IMG/VR virus record: IMGVR_UViG_3300000116_000143
Coordinates: 1 to 28,521 of that record
Source: a virus
DNA: 28,521 nt
Direction: 5' to 3' (one strand)
Position 1 is the stretch's first letter; each line of letters begins with the position of its first letter. Under the pieces are notes generated by a model, which was not told the DNA's origin, ran no database searches, and saw nothing but the letters and a program-made list of their open reading frames with translations. Shown here one piece after another: positions 7,417 to 16,361 of the stretch. The translations under genes and the position numbers were made by a program.

Positions 7417-8742
7417 TCAGTTAAAAGTTATTTTGTTTTTTTCAACAAAGTCGTCATATCTTTGTTGTTCGGATTGTGCGTTTTCTAACAAATCTAAATA
7501 ACCTATTTTGTCTTGTGATCTGACAAACTCAATTAGTTCCTTTGCTGCTACTGTGTTTCCATTGCTATCTAATTGTGCTGCCTGTTGAAGCTGCGCGTCT
7601 AATACAGCGACTTCTTCTGAATTATCTTGGCGCAAAGCATCAACGCTTTTATTATAACCGTCTAAACTAACTTTTCTTTCGTAACCAAATGCCAAGGCGT
7701 CTCCAGTTTGCTCAATCCACCTGAGTTTACCGTCCATGTATTCTTTTTCAGCATCAGCTATTTTTTTCATGCCTCTAATATAGGCAATTCTGTCTTCAGC
7801 GTTTAGATTTTTAGGATCAACACTAGAGTCTAAAGCTAACTTAACATCTCTATCAGAAGCTGGTCCTCTTGGTAGAAGGGCTATAGCACTTTTCATACGA
7901 ACTTCGTTTAAACGAGAACGGTGAACAGTTATTGCGTCACCTAAACCAGCAACATCAGCAATAACAAAATCTCTAGCCATTCCTAGAAAACCACCAACCT
8001 GACCCTCTTCTCCTGCAATTTCTATTGTGTCATTTAAGAGATTAGAATATTTTATAGCCTCTGCTCCAGACTCTCTTTGCGCTGTTACAGTTTCTGTGTA
8101 AGCCTCTATTTCTGGGTTTTTCCAATCATTTCTTCCACGAGGAGCGTCAACGTCTTCTCCTGCCACTTTTCCAATTTCTCTTCTGCTTAAAAATACGCCT
8201 TTTGCGTCAAAAAAATCAACAACGCTTGTGTTTACGCCATTAATTACAACGTCTTTTTCTACTTTGTATCCTTTAGTCTCGCTTCCTTCTTTTTCTTTTT
8301 CAACAGAACCTTCAAGAATTTCTAAGGCTCTTTCCGCACTAACCCCGTATCCTTTTGCTATTTCTAAATAAGCTTGCCGCTTCTTGTTACTTCGTGAAAT
8401 ATCTTCGTCTGGAGAAGATTGCATCATACGTGACATATTAAAAAGAGCCAGTTCTCCTTTTTCGCTTGACGCCTCTTTAGCCCTAGTAGCAGCATCTTGA
8501 AACAACTCAGCCGCTTCTTTGTTACCACCTGCGGCGTACTTCTGAGACATAGCCGTTAGTTGTGCAGGGTCATTAGCGTACTGCTGTAGTAACTTCTGTA
8601 CTTCAGCCTGAGATTTCACACGGCTCTCCTCAGCCATCATCATTCCCGGCAACGCCCCTACTCCTTCAGCAGCATCGCCAAGCCTTTTAGAGTAACTAGG
8701 GTTAAGGAGTCCTTGTATAAATGTATCTGAAAACTTAGCCAT
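7417..8742 (-). CDS. Virion protein, probable internal/ejection protein
   Basis: This 441-aa, largely helical, charged protein begins 7 bases before the next large ejection-protein candidate and follows another by two bases, so the three form a block. The N-terminus (MAKFSDTFIQGLLNPSY) and the Gln/Ala-rich helical region after it (about 40-110) are of the type seen in internal virion proteins of marine podoviruses. The C-terminal third again has long Glu/Gln/Leu-rich helices. No enzyme motif, signal peptide or membrane segment is apparent. AGGAG lies 7 bases upstream of ATG 8742. A role inside the capsid, or as part of the trans-envelope channel during DNA entry, is inferred from neighbours only. 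Confidence 0.77.
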   Translation of the reverse strand: MAKFSDTFIQGLLNPSYSKRLGDAAEGVGALPGMMMAEESRVKSQAEVQKLLQQYANDPAQLTAMSQKYAAGGNKEAAELFQDAATRAKEASSEKGELALFNMSRMMQSSPDEDISRSNKKRQAYLEIAKGYGVSAERALEILEGSVEKEKEGSETKGYKVEKDVVINGVNTSVVDFFDAKGVFLSRREIGKVAGEDVDAPRGRNDWKNPEIEAYTETVTAQRESGAEAIKYSNLLNDTIEIAGEEGQVGGFLGMARDFVIADVAGLGDAITVHRSRLNEVRMKSAIALLPRGPASDRDVKLALDSSVDPKNLNAEDRIAYIRGMKKIADAEKEYMDGKLRWIEQTGDALAFGYERKVSLDGYNKSVDALRQDNSEEVAVLDAQLQQAAQLDSNGNTVAAKELIEFVRSQDKIGYLDLLENAQSEQQRYDDFVEKNKITFN

Positions 8743-8744
8743 TA

Positions 8745-9932
8745 TTACGCTCCTGTTACGCCTTTCACTAAACCACCAATGAGTCCTGTACCTACGTCAC
8801 CTAACAGATTAGCTCTAGCTTGTTCTGCGGCCAAACGTGCTTGGACACCACTCATCATGCCTTCACTGTAGTTACCTACTCCGTACTGTTGTGCTTGTTG
8901 TTGTAACTGCGGGAACAAAGAAGTAGCATTAATTTGATTAAGCATTTGTGCTTGTGGTAAATACGCACCTGTCAACAGTGCCATATTAAGAGCCTGTTGT
9001 TGTTGCTCAAGGTCTGTTGCTGCGCCGTAGGCTTGTTGACCAAAGACTAACGAATCATAAGCACGACGCTGTTGTGCATCTCTCATAGCGCCTTCAGCCG
9101 TTGCTAAGTCACTACCTAAGCCAGCAAACTGAGAACCTAATGCTGCTTGTTGTTGTTGCTCTGCTTGTGCTTGTTGCATAGCCATCAAGGATGCTTGGTT
9201 CTGAGCTTCTGCTTGTGCCTTAGACAAAGCAAACTGCTCTTGCGTACCACCATACATATTGGTTTGAACACCTAAACGACCCTGATTAAACAAACGCTCC
9301 TCAAGAGCTAACTGCTGACGTTGCTCTTCAGGTGCCTGCATAGCCCTCATACGGTTGTAAACATCAGTCTCTCTGGCACCTACTCCTTGACCCGCTTGAC
9401 CCATAAACATACCGCCTAAGTCTGAGGCACCTTGAGCTAACAACTGTTGATTAAGAATACCGTAGGGGTCTTGTCTAAGCTGTGTTTGACCACGTGTTAA
9501 AGCTAATCCTGCCCCTGTTCTAGTGTCAGCGGCTCCCATAGGACCCCTCATAGAACTAACACCAGCCCTACGTAGCATTTCGTTCTGAAAGGCTTGCTCT
9601 TCTGTCGATAGCGTTGTTTGAGCACCTAAACTAGTAACTACTCCAGTAGCAGGATCTATTGTAGGAGTTAAACCAAATGAAGAACCTGTGCTAGAAGTAA
9701 GAGTATAAGGTCTAAATTGAGATAGCCCTAGACCTTCTTGAGCAATCTGTGCTGCTCCGGGTATTGGCGTTCCATCTGATAATTCTCCTCCAAGATAAGA
9801 CTGCTCTCCAATAGTTGCTAGTCTATCGTAAGCCTCTTTTGTAAGAAGACCACCAGCCGCACCTGCACCTAAGCCTAAAAAAGCACCTACTGCGCTGTCA
9901 CCAGAAAAAAGATTTTTAATAGTATTAATCAT
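8745..9932 (-). CDS. Gln/Ala-rich virion protein, probable internal/ejection protein
   Basis: This 395-aa protein has a hydrophobic Gly/Ala segment near the N-terminus (AVGAFLGLGAGAAGGLL, about residues 15-31) that could act as a membrane-active helix. The rest is rich in Gln, Ala, Met and Gly, with long polar helices (QAQAEQQQQAALGSQ near 255-270). Such composition is common in proteins ejected by podoviruses, and it lies directly after the tail nozzle gene, as the first of three probable ejection genes. Its ATG overlaps the stop of the tail nozzle gene (ATGA, 9929-9932). No catalytic motif is seen. An alternative is a tail-lumen or tail-needle component. Confidence 0.75.
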   Translation of the reverse strand: MINTIKNLFSGDSAVGAFLGLGAGAAGGLLTKEAYDRLATIGEQSYLGGELSDGTPIPGAAQIAQEGLGLSQFRPYTLTSSTGSSFGLTPTIDPATGVVTSLGAQTTLSTEEQAFQNEMLRRAGVSSMRGPMGAADTRTGAGLALTRGQTQLRQDPYGILNQQLLAQGASDLGGMFMGQAGQGVGARETDVYNRMRAMQAPEEQRQQLALEERLFNQGRLGVQTNMYGGTQEQFALSKAQAEAQNQASLMAMQQAQAEQQQQAALGSQFAGLGSDLATAEGAMRDAQQRRAYDSLVFGQQAYGAATDLEQQQQALNMALLTGAYLPQAQMLNQINATSLFPQLQQQAQQYGVGNYSEGMMSGVQARLAAEQARANLLGDVGTGLIGGLVKGVTGA

Positions 9933-11452
9933 ATTGTTTTACCTACTAGTGCTAATACGTTCATTTCCTGTATAGACAAAGCAAAGCCGTTAATGTCTGT
10001 CTCAAGGCCCACGTTAATTACAGATCCATACCCTGTGGTGTTTAGTGAGTTCCTGCTTATAGTAATTCCTTCAGCAGAATAGTCAGATTCACTATATTCA
10101 GACTGACCGTAAAAAGCAGGAGTATCACTGCTTGTCCTAAAAGTACTAGAACTGGTATCTGTTGAAAAGTCATAAGACCATTTGAGGAAAATGTCTGAGT
10201 TGTTTCCTCCAATCAAAGTAGGTCTAATCTTCTTTAACATCTTAATTTTAGCTGAATCACCAAACGTAAGGCCCGGACTAAAGTACCTAAAGCGGTAAGG
10301 TTGTCCGTTGTCTTTATAGTTGTCGTACTTACCTAAGCCGTCTACACACCCTATGTATATGTCACCGTTCCTGTCTCTTTGAAACGACTTAAAGTCTACA
10401 CTGGGCCAACGAGTAACTCTGTACGCTCCGTTTTCTAGCGTTGCTCTTATGTCAAAGCAGTACACTAGGTTAAGATCAGCAAAACACAAAAGATAAAAGT
10501 AGTTCTCAGGGCTGTACACAGTGCTAACAGGTGTAGCAGTAGCCAGTGTATTAGCAATTAACTCTTGTTTTATGTTTCTGCTTAAGTCAGTAATAGGTAA
10601 AGATTTTTCTTGTATTGTTCTACCTAGTCCTCTTAGACCTGTAGGAGTTAAAAACAAAATATCTGTTCCTATGTCTTGTACACTGTTTCTGTCTACACAA
10701 CCTACACCAGCAATGGTGTCATTAATAGCCATAGATGCAGGACTGTCTGCTCCACTGTAAACAATTATATTATTCTCACCAAAAACAATAAGAAAGTTAT
10801 TGTGTGCGGCAAGAGCTACAACTTTATCAAACCCATTAGGCCATGCCTTAGCTACATCTATAGATCCGCTAGAGCCACTACTAAAGTTGTGTCCTACTAA
10901 CAAGTCAGACCAATAAATAATACTATCATTAGTCGCATTACCTACAACAAACAACCTACCATAAGCAGCAAGAACTTCATTAGAATACTGACTAGCTGTT
11001 ACATGAGCGCCAGATACACTAGACATTTTAGTTACTGCCCCTAGTGAGTGGCTATAGACTAAAGGTTCATAACCGCGTTGAAAGAAGTAAGCATGATCGT
11101 TAAAGTTTACAATCTTCCAATCGTTAGCTGCAATTGTATACGATCCCGGTGTAGCATCTACTAATGTCGTAGTGCCTGTCATAATCTTATTGTTACCCGT
11201 GCTAAAGATTACTTCGTTACCTGCACTGTCGTAAAACTCATGTATCTTATGTAGGTAGTCTGTACCTAGTACCGTTTTGTCTGTAGTTAAAACAGTGTTA
11301 CCTTTTCGTGACGCAAGACGACCACGCCTGTCAATGATAGCGTTATCAGCAACTTCTGCAAAAGCAGTGTCCTGTGCTATAGGAGAGTCTTCAGTATTGA
11401 TCCCCATAAAAGCAGGAGCAACTAAGTTAATACTCTGTAGTGGCTGGGCCAT
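9929..11452 (-). CDS. Tail nozzle protein (T7 gp12-type beta-propeller, likely)
   Basis: This 507-aa, beta-rich protein probably forms the tail nozzle below the adaptor ring. It carries repeated blade-like phrases with aromatic/Gly pairs typical of nozzle propellers: DNAIIDRRGRLASRKG near residues 36-51, YGRLFVVGN, NNFLIVFGENNIIVYSG and DILFLTPTGLRGLGR. The N-terminus opens with a hydrophobic strand (INLVAPAFMGINTEDSP), also common in this family. Its length is shorter than T7 gp12 (794 aa) but normal for proteins of this kind in marine podoviruses. It comes right after the adaptor gene, as gp11-gp12 do in T7. AGGAG lies 6 bases upstream of ATG 11452. Direct similarity to gp12 is not obvious by eye, so the call rests on pattern and context. 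Confidence 0.8.
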   Translation of the reverse strand: MAQPLQSINLVAPAFMGINTEDSPIAQDTAFAEVADNAIIDRRGRLASRKGNTVLTTDKTVLGTDYLHKIHEFYDSAGNEVIFSTGNNKIMTGTTTLVDATPGSYTIAANDWKIVNFNDHAYFFQRGYEPLVYSHSLGAVTKMSSVSGAHVTASQYSNEVLAAYGRLFVVGNATNDSIIYWSDLLVGHNFSSGSSGSIDVAKAWPNGFDKVVALAAHNNFLIVFGENNIIVYSGADSPASMAINDTIAGVGCVDRNSVQDIGTDILFLTPTGLRGLGRTIQEKSLPITDLSRNIKQELIANTLATATPVSTVYSPENYFYLLCFADLNLVYCFDIRATLENGAYRVTRWPSVDFKSFQRDRNGDIYIGCVDGLGKYDNYKDNGQPYRFRYFSPGLTFGDSAKIKMLKKIRPTLIGGNNSDIFLKWSYDFSTDTSSSTFRTSSDTPAFYGQSEYSESDYSAEGITISRNSLNTTGYGSVINVGLETDINGFALSIQEMNVLALVGKTI

Positions 11453-11460
11453 ACTTACTC

Positions 11461-12108
11461 CTACGGTGTGTACCAGATGGTTTCGTCAGGGTGCTTCTGT
11501 GCATCCATAGCGATTGCATCTGATAGATATTTGTCAGCCATAGCAAAGTACTCAGGGGTAGATGTACCGCCTGTCTCGCCACGTTCACGAGCTAACAGAG
11601 CTACTGCCATGTGAATAACAGGCTGACTAGGAATAGCAAGAGTATCTGCATCAACAGACAAAGGAACATTTCTAATTACCATCTTAGTTTTAATAGAGTA
11701 AACATCATCAGGTTTAGGATATACATCAATCTGTGAATCACCGTTAGCATCTACACTGTTGTAAGTGTAAAAAGAAGGTGTGCCAGATGCGGGTGTTCCT
11801 ATCAGATACTTTTCGTCAATCCAAGACTGAGGACGATACTCCATTATTATATTAGATGTATCGTTAACCATAGTCAGTACTTTACCGTAGTCCTGTGAAC
11901 CTGTAAGAGAATACGTGTAGTCATCTGCCGCAGTAGTAATCGTAACAGTAGTTCTAAGCTGTGACCAATCCCAAGCGTTTTCTATTATTGTCTTAGAGTC
12001 ATTAATATAGTCACCAACCATAGTGCTATAGGTATTAGCAAACACAGTAGTTACTTGGTCTTCCCGTAAACGCCTAAGCACATTGTTTACTAAATTTAAG
12101 TATGTCAT
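11461..12108 (-). CDS. Tail adaptor / tail tubular protein A-like
   Basis: This 215-aa protein probably forms the ring joining portal and tail nozzle. The N-terminus TYLNLVNNVLRRLRE with a following DYINDSKTIIENAWDWSQLR is the typical helical start of podovirus adaptor proteins (T7 gp11 type and related families). The middle is beta-rich (YTYSLTGSQDYGKV, QIDVYPKPDD) and the C-terminus returns to helices (LAIPSQPVIHMAVALLARERG) as in that fold. It lies just ahead of the nozzle gene, in T7 order. AAGGA lies 8 bases upstream of ATG 12108, and its start overlaps the upstream stop by 4 bases (ATGA). Confidence 0.85.
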   Translation of the reverse strand: MTYLNLVNNVLRRLREDQVTTVFANTYSTMVGDYINDSKTIIENAWDWSQLRTTVTITTAADDYTYSLTGSQDYGKVLTMVNDTSNIIMEYRPQSWIDEKYLIGTPASGTPSFYTYNSVDANGDSQIDVYPKPDDVYSIKTKMVIRNVPLSVDADTLAIPSQPVIHMAVALLARERGETGGTSTPEYFAMADKYLSDAIAMDAQKHPDETIWYTP

Positions 12109-13133
12109 ATCAAATCCTTAAACAAACTATTAGTTAAAAACCCTCTTAACATTTTAACGTAGTCTACGCTTTGTTGCTTTTCAATAGGGTCTTTTGCTTG
12201 AAAAGGAGTGTACTCAAAACTGCTGTTTACGGTTCCGGGGCCAGAAGCACCAAAATTACTACCGGGGCCAAAAGAAGTTGAAGAAGTTGAAGAAGTTGTT
12301 GGTACACTTTGCATACAAGAAATATGATTACGGTTAATGTTAGAATACATTTTACCGCCTACTCTATAGTAAACATGCAAGTCATTGCCTTGACATTCTT
12401 CAGCAATTGTCCCATCGTTAGTGTTATTAGGTGTTGCACCGTTAGTAGACCCTGTTAATGACGTGTCTGGTGTGTTTGATACTCCCTCACAATTAACATT
12501 ATTTTCTAATTTTTCTATTGTTCCGTCGCTCCAGTACACATTTAGAGTAGTATCAGCGCAAAAAGTTTTAAGAACTTTGGGTGGGACAAAATCAGGATCA
12601 GAGCCGTCTTTAGCCCCTTCGTCTACAGTAAAAACATTACCACTTAATCCAGTTTCAGTAGGTTGACTATCTGCCATTGGCACTAACATTGATTGCGCTG
12701 GTGCCTCTGTTTCTAACATTGATTGCGCTGGTGCTGGTGGTGGTGGGCCTATTGGATTAACAGTTCCAACTTGGTTAGGGTTAAGATCAGGGAAATTAGT
12801 TTCTGATAGGTATGATGCAGTGTCTTGAGCATCAGGAAACTGATCCATAAGAGAATCTACATCAACTTCTGGAATATATGGATTGTTGTTTTGAGAATCA
12901 GCAACCTGTTGACCGCTTCCAAACATACTGCCGCCCAAAGAACTATTAAGCCATGTATTATATTCAGTACCAGATGTGTAATGTGCCATTGGCCCTGTGT
13001 AAGTATAACCGAAACCGGGATAGTACGTATACTCATCTGGATGCGTTTCTGGACTAGTACTTGCTATGTAAGCATCAGCCGCTAAAGCCTGTTGACTAGG
13101 AACATAGGCAGGATCTCTATTGTCATACGCCAT
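12105..13133 (-). CDS. Putative virion protein with a duplicated Cys-bounded motif
   Basis: This is a 342-aa protein of no family I recognise. It is rich in Asn, Ser, Thr and Pro (GPPPPAPAQSM, TTSSTSSTSFGPGSN), suggesting extended or surface-exposed regions. Two short units, at about residues 191-214 and 246-272, look homologous: both begin with Cys, have L.VY(W/Y), then Gly, then Asn residues, and end with Cys. A 10-residue direct repeat containing PAQSML is encoded by two near-identical 22-base blocks starting at 12683 and 12713. It lies between the large Cys-rich protein and the tail adaptor and overlaps both starts, so it is co-translated with tail genes. A tail or accessory receptor-contact role is possible. 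AAGGA lies ahead of the start. Confidence 0.7.
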   Translation of the reverse strand: MAYDNRDPAYVPSQQALAADAYIASTSPETHPDEYTYYPGFGYTYTGPMAHYTSGTEYNTWLNSSLGGSMFGSGQQVADSQNNNPYIPEVDVDSLMDQFPDAQDTASYLSETNFPDLNPNQVGTVNPIGPPPPAPAQSMLETEAPAQSMLVPMADSQPTETGLSGNVFTVDEGAKDGSDPDFVPPKVLKTFCADTTLNVYWSDGTIEKLENNVNCEGVSNTPDTSLTGSTNGATPNNTNDGTIAEECQGNDLHVYYRVGGKMYSNINRNHISCMQSVPTTSSTSSTSFGPGSNFGASGPGTVNSSFEYTPFQAKDPIEKQQSVDYVKMLRGFLTNSLFKDLI

Positions 13134-15643
13134 TATAATATATCCTTATTTCTTTTAGACATTAATCTACCTATTTGTTCGTTTAACTGTGTTGTGTAAT
13201 CAACATAAGGAGTGCTTGAAACAACTAACTCAGGAGTCCTGTTCCAACTAAAATCAAAAGCAGCAGGGCTAAACATACCTGTACCTCCACCACCACCGCC
13301 GCCTCCACCACCACCACCACCGCCTCCACTACCGGGAGTTGTAGTAGTTACTAGTGTTTCTTTTTCTACACATTCATCTAAAGTAGAGTCAAATTCATAT
13401 CCTGCTTTACACTCACCACACGAACCATCTTCGTTTTCTACTCTGTTTTGTTGCGCACAAGGCGACCCTTCAGAAGGAGGACCTTCAGTAAAAACTACAG
13501 GGTTGTCTTCACATTGTCCTTCAGCGTTTTTAGTTTGACCTTCTGGACATTCTTCACAACCACTTTCTTTAGTAGCACCGTTAGCACACTCACCATTTCC
13601 AACAGGTGTTACAGTTGTTACCTCACCACAAAATTTATCCCAGTTAATCTGGTCAAAGCCGTACTCAGTAGGCCTTGGTTGGCTACATAGGGAATCAAGA
13701 GGGTCAACACAGTTTCCTTGTGCATCTCTAACTTTGTTACCTTCACAAGGCTCAGTACCACCGCCCGGAGGCCCTACTGTTACTGTCTCACACTGCTGTG
13801 TTTCTTCATTATATTGCTCATCTTCACCACACTCACCGTTGCCTCCGTTGCCTCCGTTGCCTCCAGTTCCTGTAGTTGGTACGTAGCAACCTCCCTCGTC
13901 ATCAAAGATGCCCTGCTGACCATCGCTAGTGTTACAAGGTTGGCCGGGAGTGAAAAAGACTTCATCAACACAAGCACCAGCAACCTCGTTGTACACCTGT
14001 CCTTCAAGACAAACCTCTACTGTTCCTGCTGATACGCACTTTCCAAATTCATCAGATTGAAAACCCTCTATACAAGGGCCACAAGACTCTTCTTCTGTAG
14101 CATCTGATGTTTGTACTCTGTTTACTGTAGAACAATCAAAGTCAGCATTAGACCCACCGTTGTTATCTCCGGGTCCTGTAGTTGCTACTGTAACAGTAGT
14201 ACCACCTTCTGTAGTGTGGCTACCTGATCCACTTGCGGCGTTATTAATCCAATCAGATAGTGTTTTAATCCAGCCGTCATCAGGATCTACAGAATCTAAG
14301 GTTGAGCTAAGTATTTCCCAATAAGGACTCGTGCCCTTTACCTCATCAAGCCCCTTAGCTACAAAATCTTTCCAGCTTAAAGTTTCAGTTAGACCGTCGT
14401 ATCCAGTTAAAGTTACAAACTTACCATCCTTGTTTTCAAAAATGTCTACGTAATCATAAGATTCTGTTGCGCTTTCCCACCAATCGCCACCAGTTATATT
14501 CTGCTCTACAAACTCGTTAAAGCCGCCTCTTATGTCTGCAATTACTCCACCAGAGTATTGTCCAGTAAGTGGGTCTGGGGTGCCATTGAAAAACTCATAG
14601 GTACTAGACCCCTCCTCAATTAGACCACCAAAGGTAAAGTCCTGATTAGAGGCTGATAATGAAGAAAGTAAATCTTTGCCTATTTCAAGACCACCACCTA
14701 ATGCTCCTGAAGTAATAACAGTTTCTAGGTCTATAGTACCATTAATAATACCTTGTTCTATAGCAGAAGCAGAGGCAGAAGCTATAGCAGACGTAGAAGC
14801 CGCAGATAAATCTGAGAATATACCTAACTGTGAAAACTGAGTACCTAGCCCAGCGCCTAAAGCACTTCCTAAAACACCCTCTACCGTTAATTCTTCTCCA
14901 AGTACTCCCTGTATGCCTGCGGAAACTAAAGACGATGTGGCGGCGCTCGCTGCTGCTCCACTCATCCCTAGTTGTGTAGTGAAGAAACCCTTTAGAGATG
15001 TTCCAATGGCTGCATTAGCTACTCCCCAAGTAGCTGCTGCTAGTACAGCGGTTTTAATAAGTTCTTTAGCGAAATCAACTTGAGGGGTTTTATAAGTCTT
15101 AGTAAAACTTGTGCCATTCCAACGGAACAAGTCACCATCGTCGTTCTGAAAGCTTTCTACTATTCCGTAACTCTCAATTAAGGCTTTATATTCTTCAGGG
15201 TTGTCGTATTGATTAAGACCTTGAGCATTTAAGGTTGAGGACTCCTTTACAAAGCTCATCCAGTTGTCGTAAGTTAAATTAGGGTTAGCTTCTTTAAAGT
15301 AACCCATTCCCTCGTCGGCATCCCAGAAGCTCTTAATTTTTTCTTCTGTCTGCCAAGATCCCTGAGTTGTTACAGAACCATCGTCCTCAACATCAAAGTA
15401 TATTTTACGTACATCACCTAGCTCAGATGGCTGATTAAAATAGTACACTGGTGTGCTAAAATCTGGGTCTGTCTGCCAACCACTCGGTGTATAATAAGCG
15501 TTGGAATAATACATATTCCCGTCGTCACCCTGAACTACAGGGCTAGGCTTATTATCTAGAATAGCACTCAAGTCAATGCCGTTTACATTGCCGAGATCAA
15601 AATCACCTAAGTTTAAGTTAGGGTCTAATTTTGGTGCAGCCAT
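13133..15643 (-). CDS. Large virion protein: hydrophobic core, Cys-rich repeats, poly-Gly
   Basis: This 836-aa protein is not matched to a known family. The first 190 residues are acidic and aromatic-rich. A 140-residue Ala/Gly/Ser-rich hydrophobic region follows (about 195-335, e.g. LIKTAVLAAATWGVANAAI, VLGSALGAGLG). The C-terminal part, from about residue 500, holds all of the protein's roughly 22 cysteines, in repeats of the form C..C..G(F/Y/Q)...-G.C (SCGPCIEGF, GCEECPEGQ, SCGECKAGY) that recall EGF- or ephrin-receptor-like Cys-rich modules. A run of 15 glycines follows, then a short tail. Disulfides would need an oxidising, extracellular setting, so exposure outside the particle or in the periplasm is inferred. 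It overlaps its neighbours by one base (TAATG). AAAGG lies upstream. Confidence 0.78.
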   Translation of the reverse strand: MAAPKLDPNLNLGDFDLGNVNGIDLSAILDNKPSPVVQGDDGNMYYSNAYYTPSGWQTDPDFSTPVYYFNQPSELGDVRKIYFDVEDDGSVTTQGSWQTEEKIKSFWDADEGMGYFKEANPNLTYDNWMSFVKESSTLNAQGLNQYDNPEEYKALIESYGIVESFQNDDGDLFRWNGTSFTKTYKTPQVDFAKELIKTAVLAAATWGVANAAIGTSLKGFFTTQLGMSGAAASAATSSLVSAGIQGVLGEELTVEGVLGSALGAGLGTQFSQLGIFSDLSAASTSAIASASASAIEQGIINGTIDLETVITSGALGGGLEIGKDLLSSLSASNQDFTFGGLIEEGSSTYEFFNGTPDPLTGQYSGGVIADIRGGFNEFVEQNITGGDWWESATESYDYVDIFENKDGKFVTLTGYDGLTETLSWKDFVAKGLDEVKGTSPYWEILSSTLDSVDPDDGWIKTLSDWINNAASGSGSHTTEGGTTVTVATTGPGDNNGGSNADFDCSTVNRVQTSDATEEESCGPCIEGFQSDEFGKCVSAGTVEVCLEGQVYNEVAGACVDEVFFTPGQPCNTSDGQQGIFDDEGGCYVPTTGTGGNGGNGGNGECGEDEQYNEETQQCETVTVGPPGGGTEPCEGNKVRDAQGNCVDPLDSLCSQPRPTEYGFDQINWDKFCGEVTTVTPVGNGECANGATKESGCEECPEGQTKNAEGQCEDNPVVFTEGPPSEGSPCAQQNRVENEDGSCGECKAGYEFDSTLDECVEKETLVTTTTPGSGGGGGGGGGGGGGGGTGMFSPAAFDFSWNRTPELVVSSTPYVDYTTQLNEQIGRLMSKRNKDIL
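13283..13327 (-). repeat. Poly-glycine codon run
   Basis: Fifteen consecutive GGN codons near the 3' end of the Cys-rich virion gene. The third bases vary (GGT, GGA, GGC), so the tract is not a pure trinucleotide repeat and should be less prone to slippage. It probably encodes a flexible linker or a polyglycine helix. Confidence 0.9.
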
Positions 15644-16020
15644 TATTTCTTACCTTTTAACGCAAGCAACTTGTCAGCGCCACGTATACCAAAGGAGGCA
15701 GATACTGCCATGAATAACAAATACTGATACCAATCAGGAAGTCTGTTAAGCTCCTCAAAGGCAAGACCAATGCGATCTAGTATATCTACATCATTCATTC
15801 CAATACCCCATACAACGGCAACCACAGGCGCTGAGAGCAACAATGTAAACCACTCGTCCTTCCAAGAGGTAGCACTGGCAGTTGCCATGAGTTGTTCCCA
15901 AGACGCTGTGTTCTGGATAACTTCCATCTTTGCTTTGTGTATTGCTGACTTTTCTTCAGACCTGTTCTTTAGAACCTGACCCAGCAAAGTAACAATAGGA
16001 GATATGAGTGTTTGCCACAT
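15643..16020 (-). CDS. Putative holin (GTA holin-like, 2-3 membrane segments)
   Basis: This 125-aa protein resembles the 3TM holin family described from gene transfer agents. Two clear membrane helices are visible at about residues 58-75 (FTLLLSAPVVAVVWGIGM) and 99-112 (QYLLFMAVSASFGI). There is also a hydrophobic, possibly amphipathic N-terminal helix (LISPIVTLLGQVL). Family-like features are the W.D.W before the first helix, the LNRLPDWYQ turn between helices, and a basic C-terminus after GIRGADK. Holins form lesions in the inner membrane that release the endolysin. The endolysin candidate lies 11 kb upstream on the same strand, so the lysis genes are split. GAGG lies 7 bases upstream of ATG 16020. 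Confidence 0.75.
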   Translation of the reverse strand: MWQTLISPIVTLLGQVLKNRSEEKSAIHKAKMEVIQNTASWEQLMATASATSWKDEWFTLLLSAPVVAVVWGIGMNDVDILDRIGLAFEELNRLPDWYQYLLFMAVSASFGIRGADKLLALKGKK

Positions 16021-16023
16021 AGA

Positions 16024-16290
16024 CTACCTCATCATATAAACAGCAAGAGATATACACGCACTAACAATAATCCAGAAGAATCTTTCTGAGTTTTTGACAG
16101 AGCTAGTGTTTACCATGACTACATTTTCTAAATCACGTAGGTCATCTTCTTGGTCATCTAATCTTTTTTCATGTCGATCCATGCGTTTAAAAGCAGATAG
16201 TAACTGCTCTTCCACACGTGCAATCTGAGATACCGCTTCAGTTAGCTTATCCAGCTTCTGCTCAATGCGGTCAAACCTGTTATCCATCAT
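16024..16290 (-). CDS. Coiled-coil protein with C-terminal membrane anchor (lysis-associated?)
   Basis: This is an 88-aa protein. The start at 16290 is chosen because AGGA lies 9 bases upstream; the open frame extends to a TTG at 16329 that lacks a good ribosome site. Residues about 5-60 form a heptad-rich coiled coil (FDRIEQKLDKLTEAVSQI), and the last 18 form one membrane helix (FFWIIVSACISLAVYMM). The arrangement resembles XhlA-type hemolysin/holin partners and some spanin-like proteins. Adjacent to the holin candidate, with 3 bases between them, it probably belongs to the lysis function as a holin partner. It could instead be a membrane-anchored tail or exclusion protein. Confidence 0.7.
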   Translation of the reverse strand: MMDNRFDRIEQKLDKLTEAVSQIARVEEQLLSAFKRMDRHEKRLDDQEDDLRDLENVVMVNTSSVKNSERFFWIIVSACISLAVYMMR

Positions 16291-16361
16291 AGATGCGCTT
16301 CCTGAGACGTTCATTTTACAAGGCAGCAACTAACAAAAATAAATTATTCATTCCAAGTTCC

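Noticed and set aside
13212-13538. 108-codon + strand frame with poly-proline
   Set aside because: Antisense of the poly-glycine tract and Cys-rich part of the large virion gene; no ribosome site.
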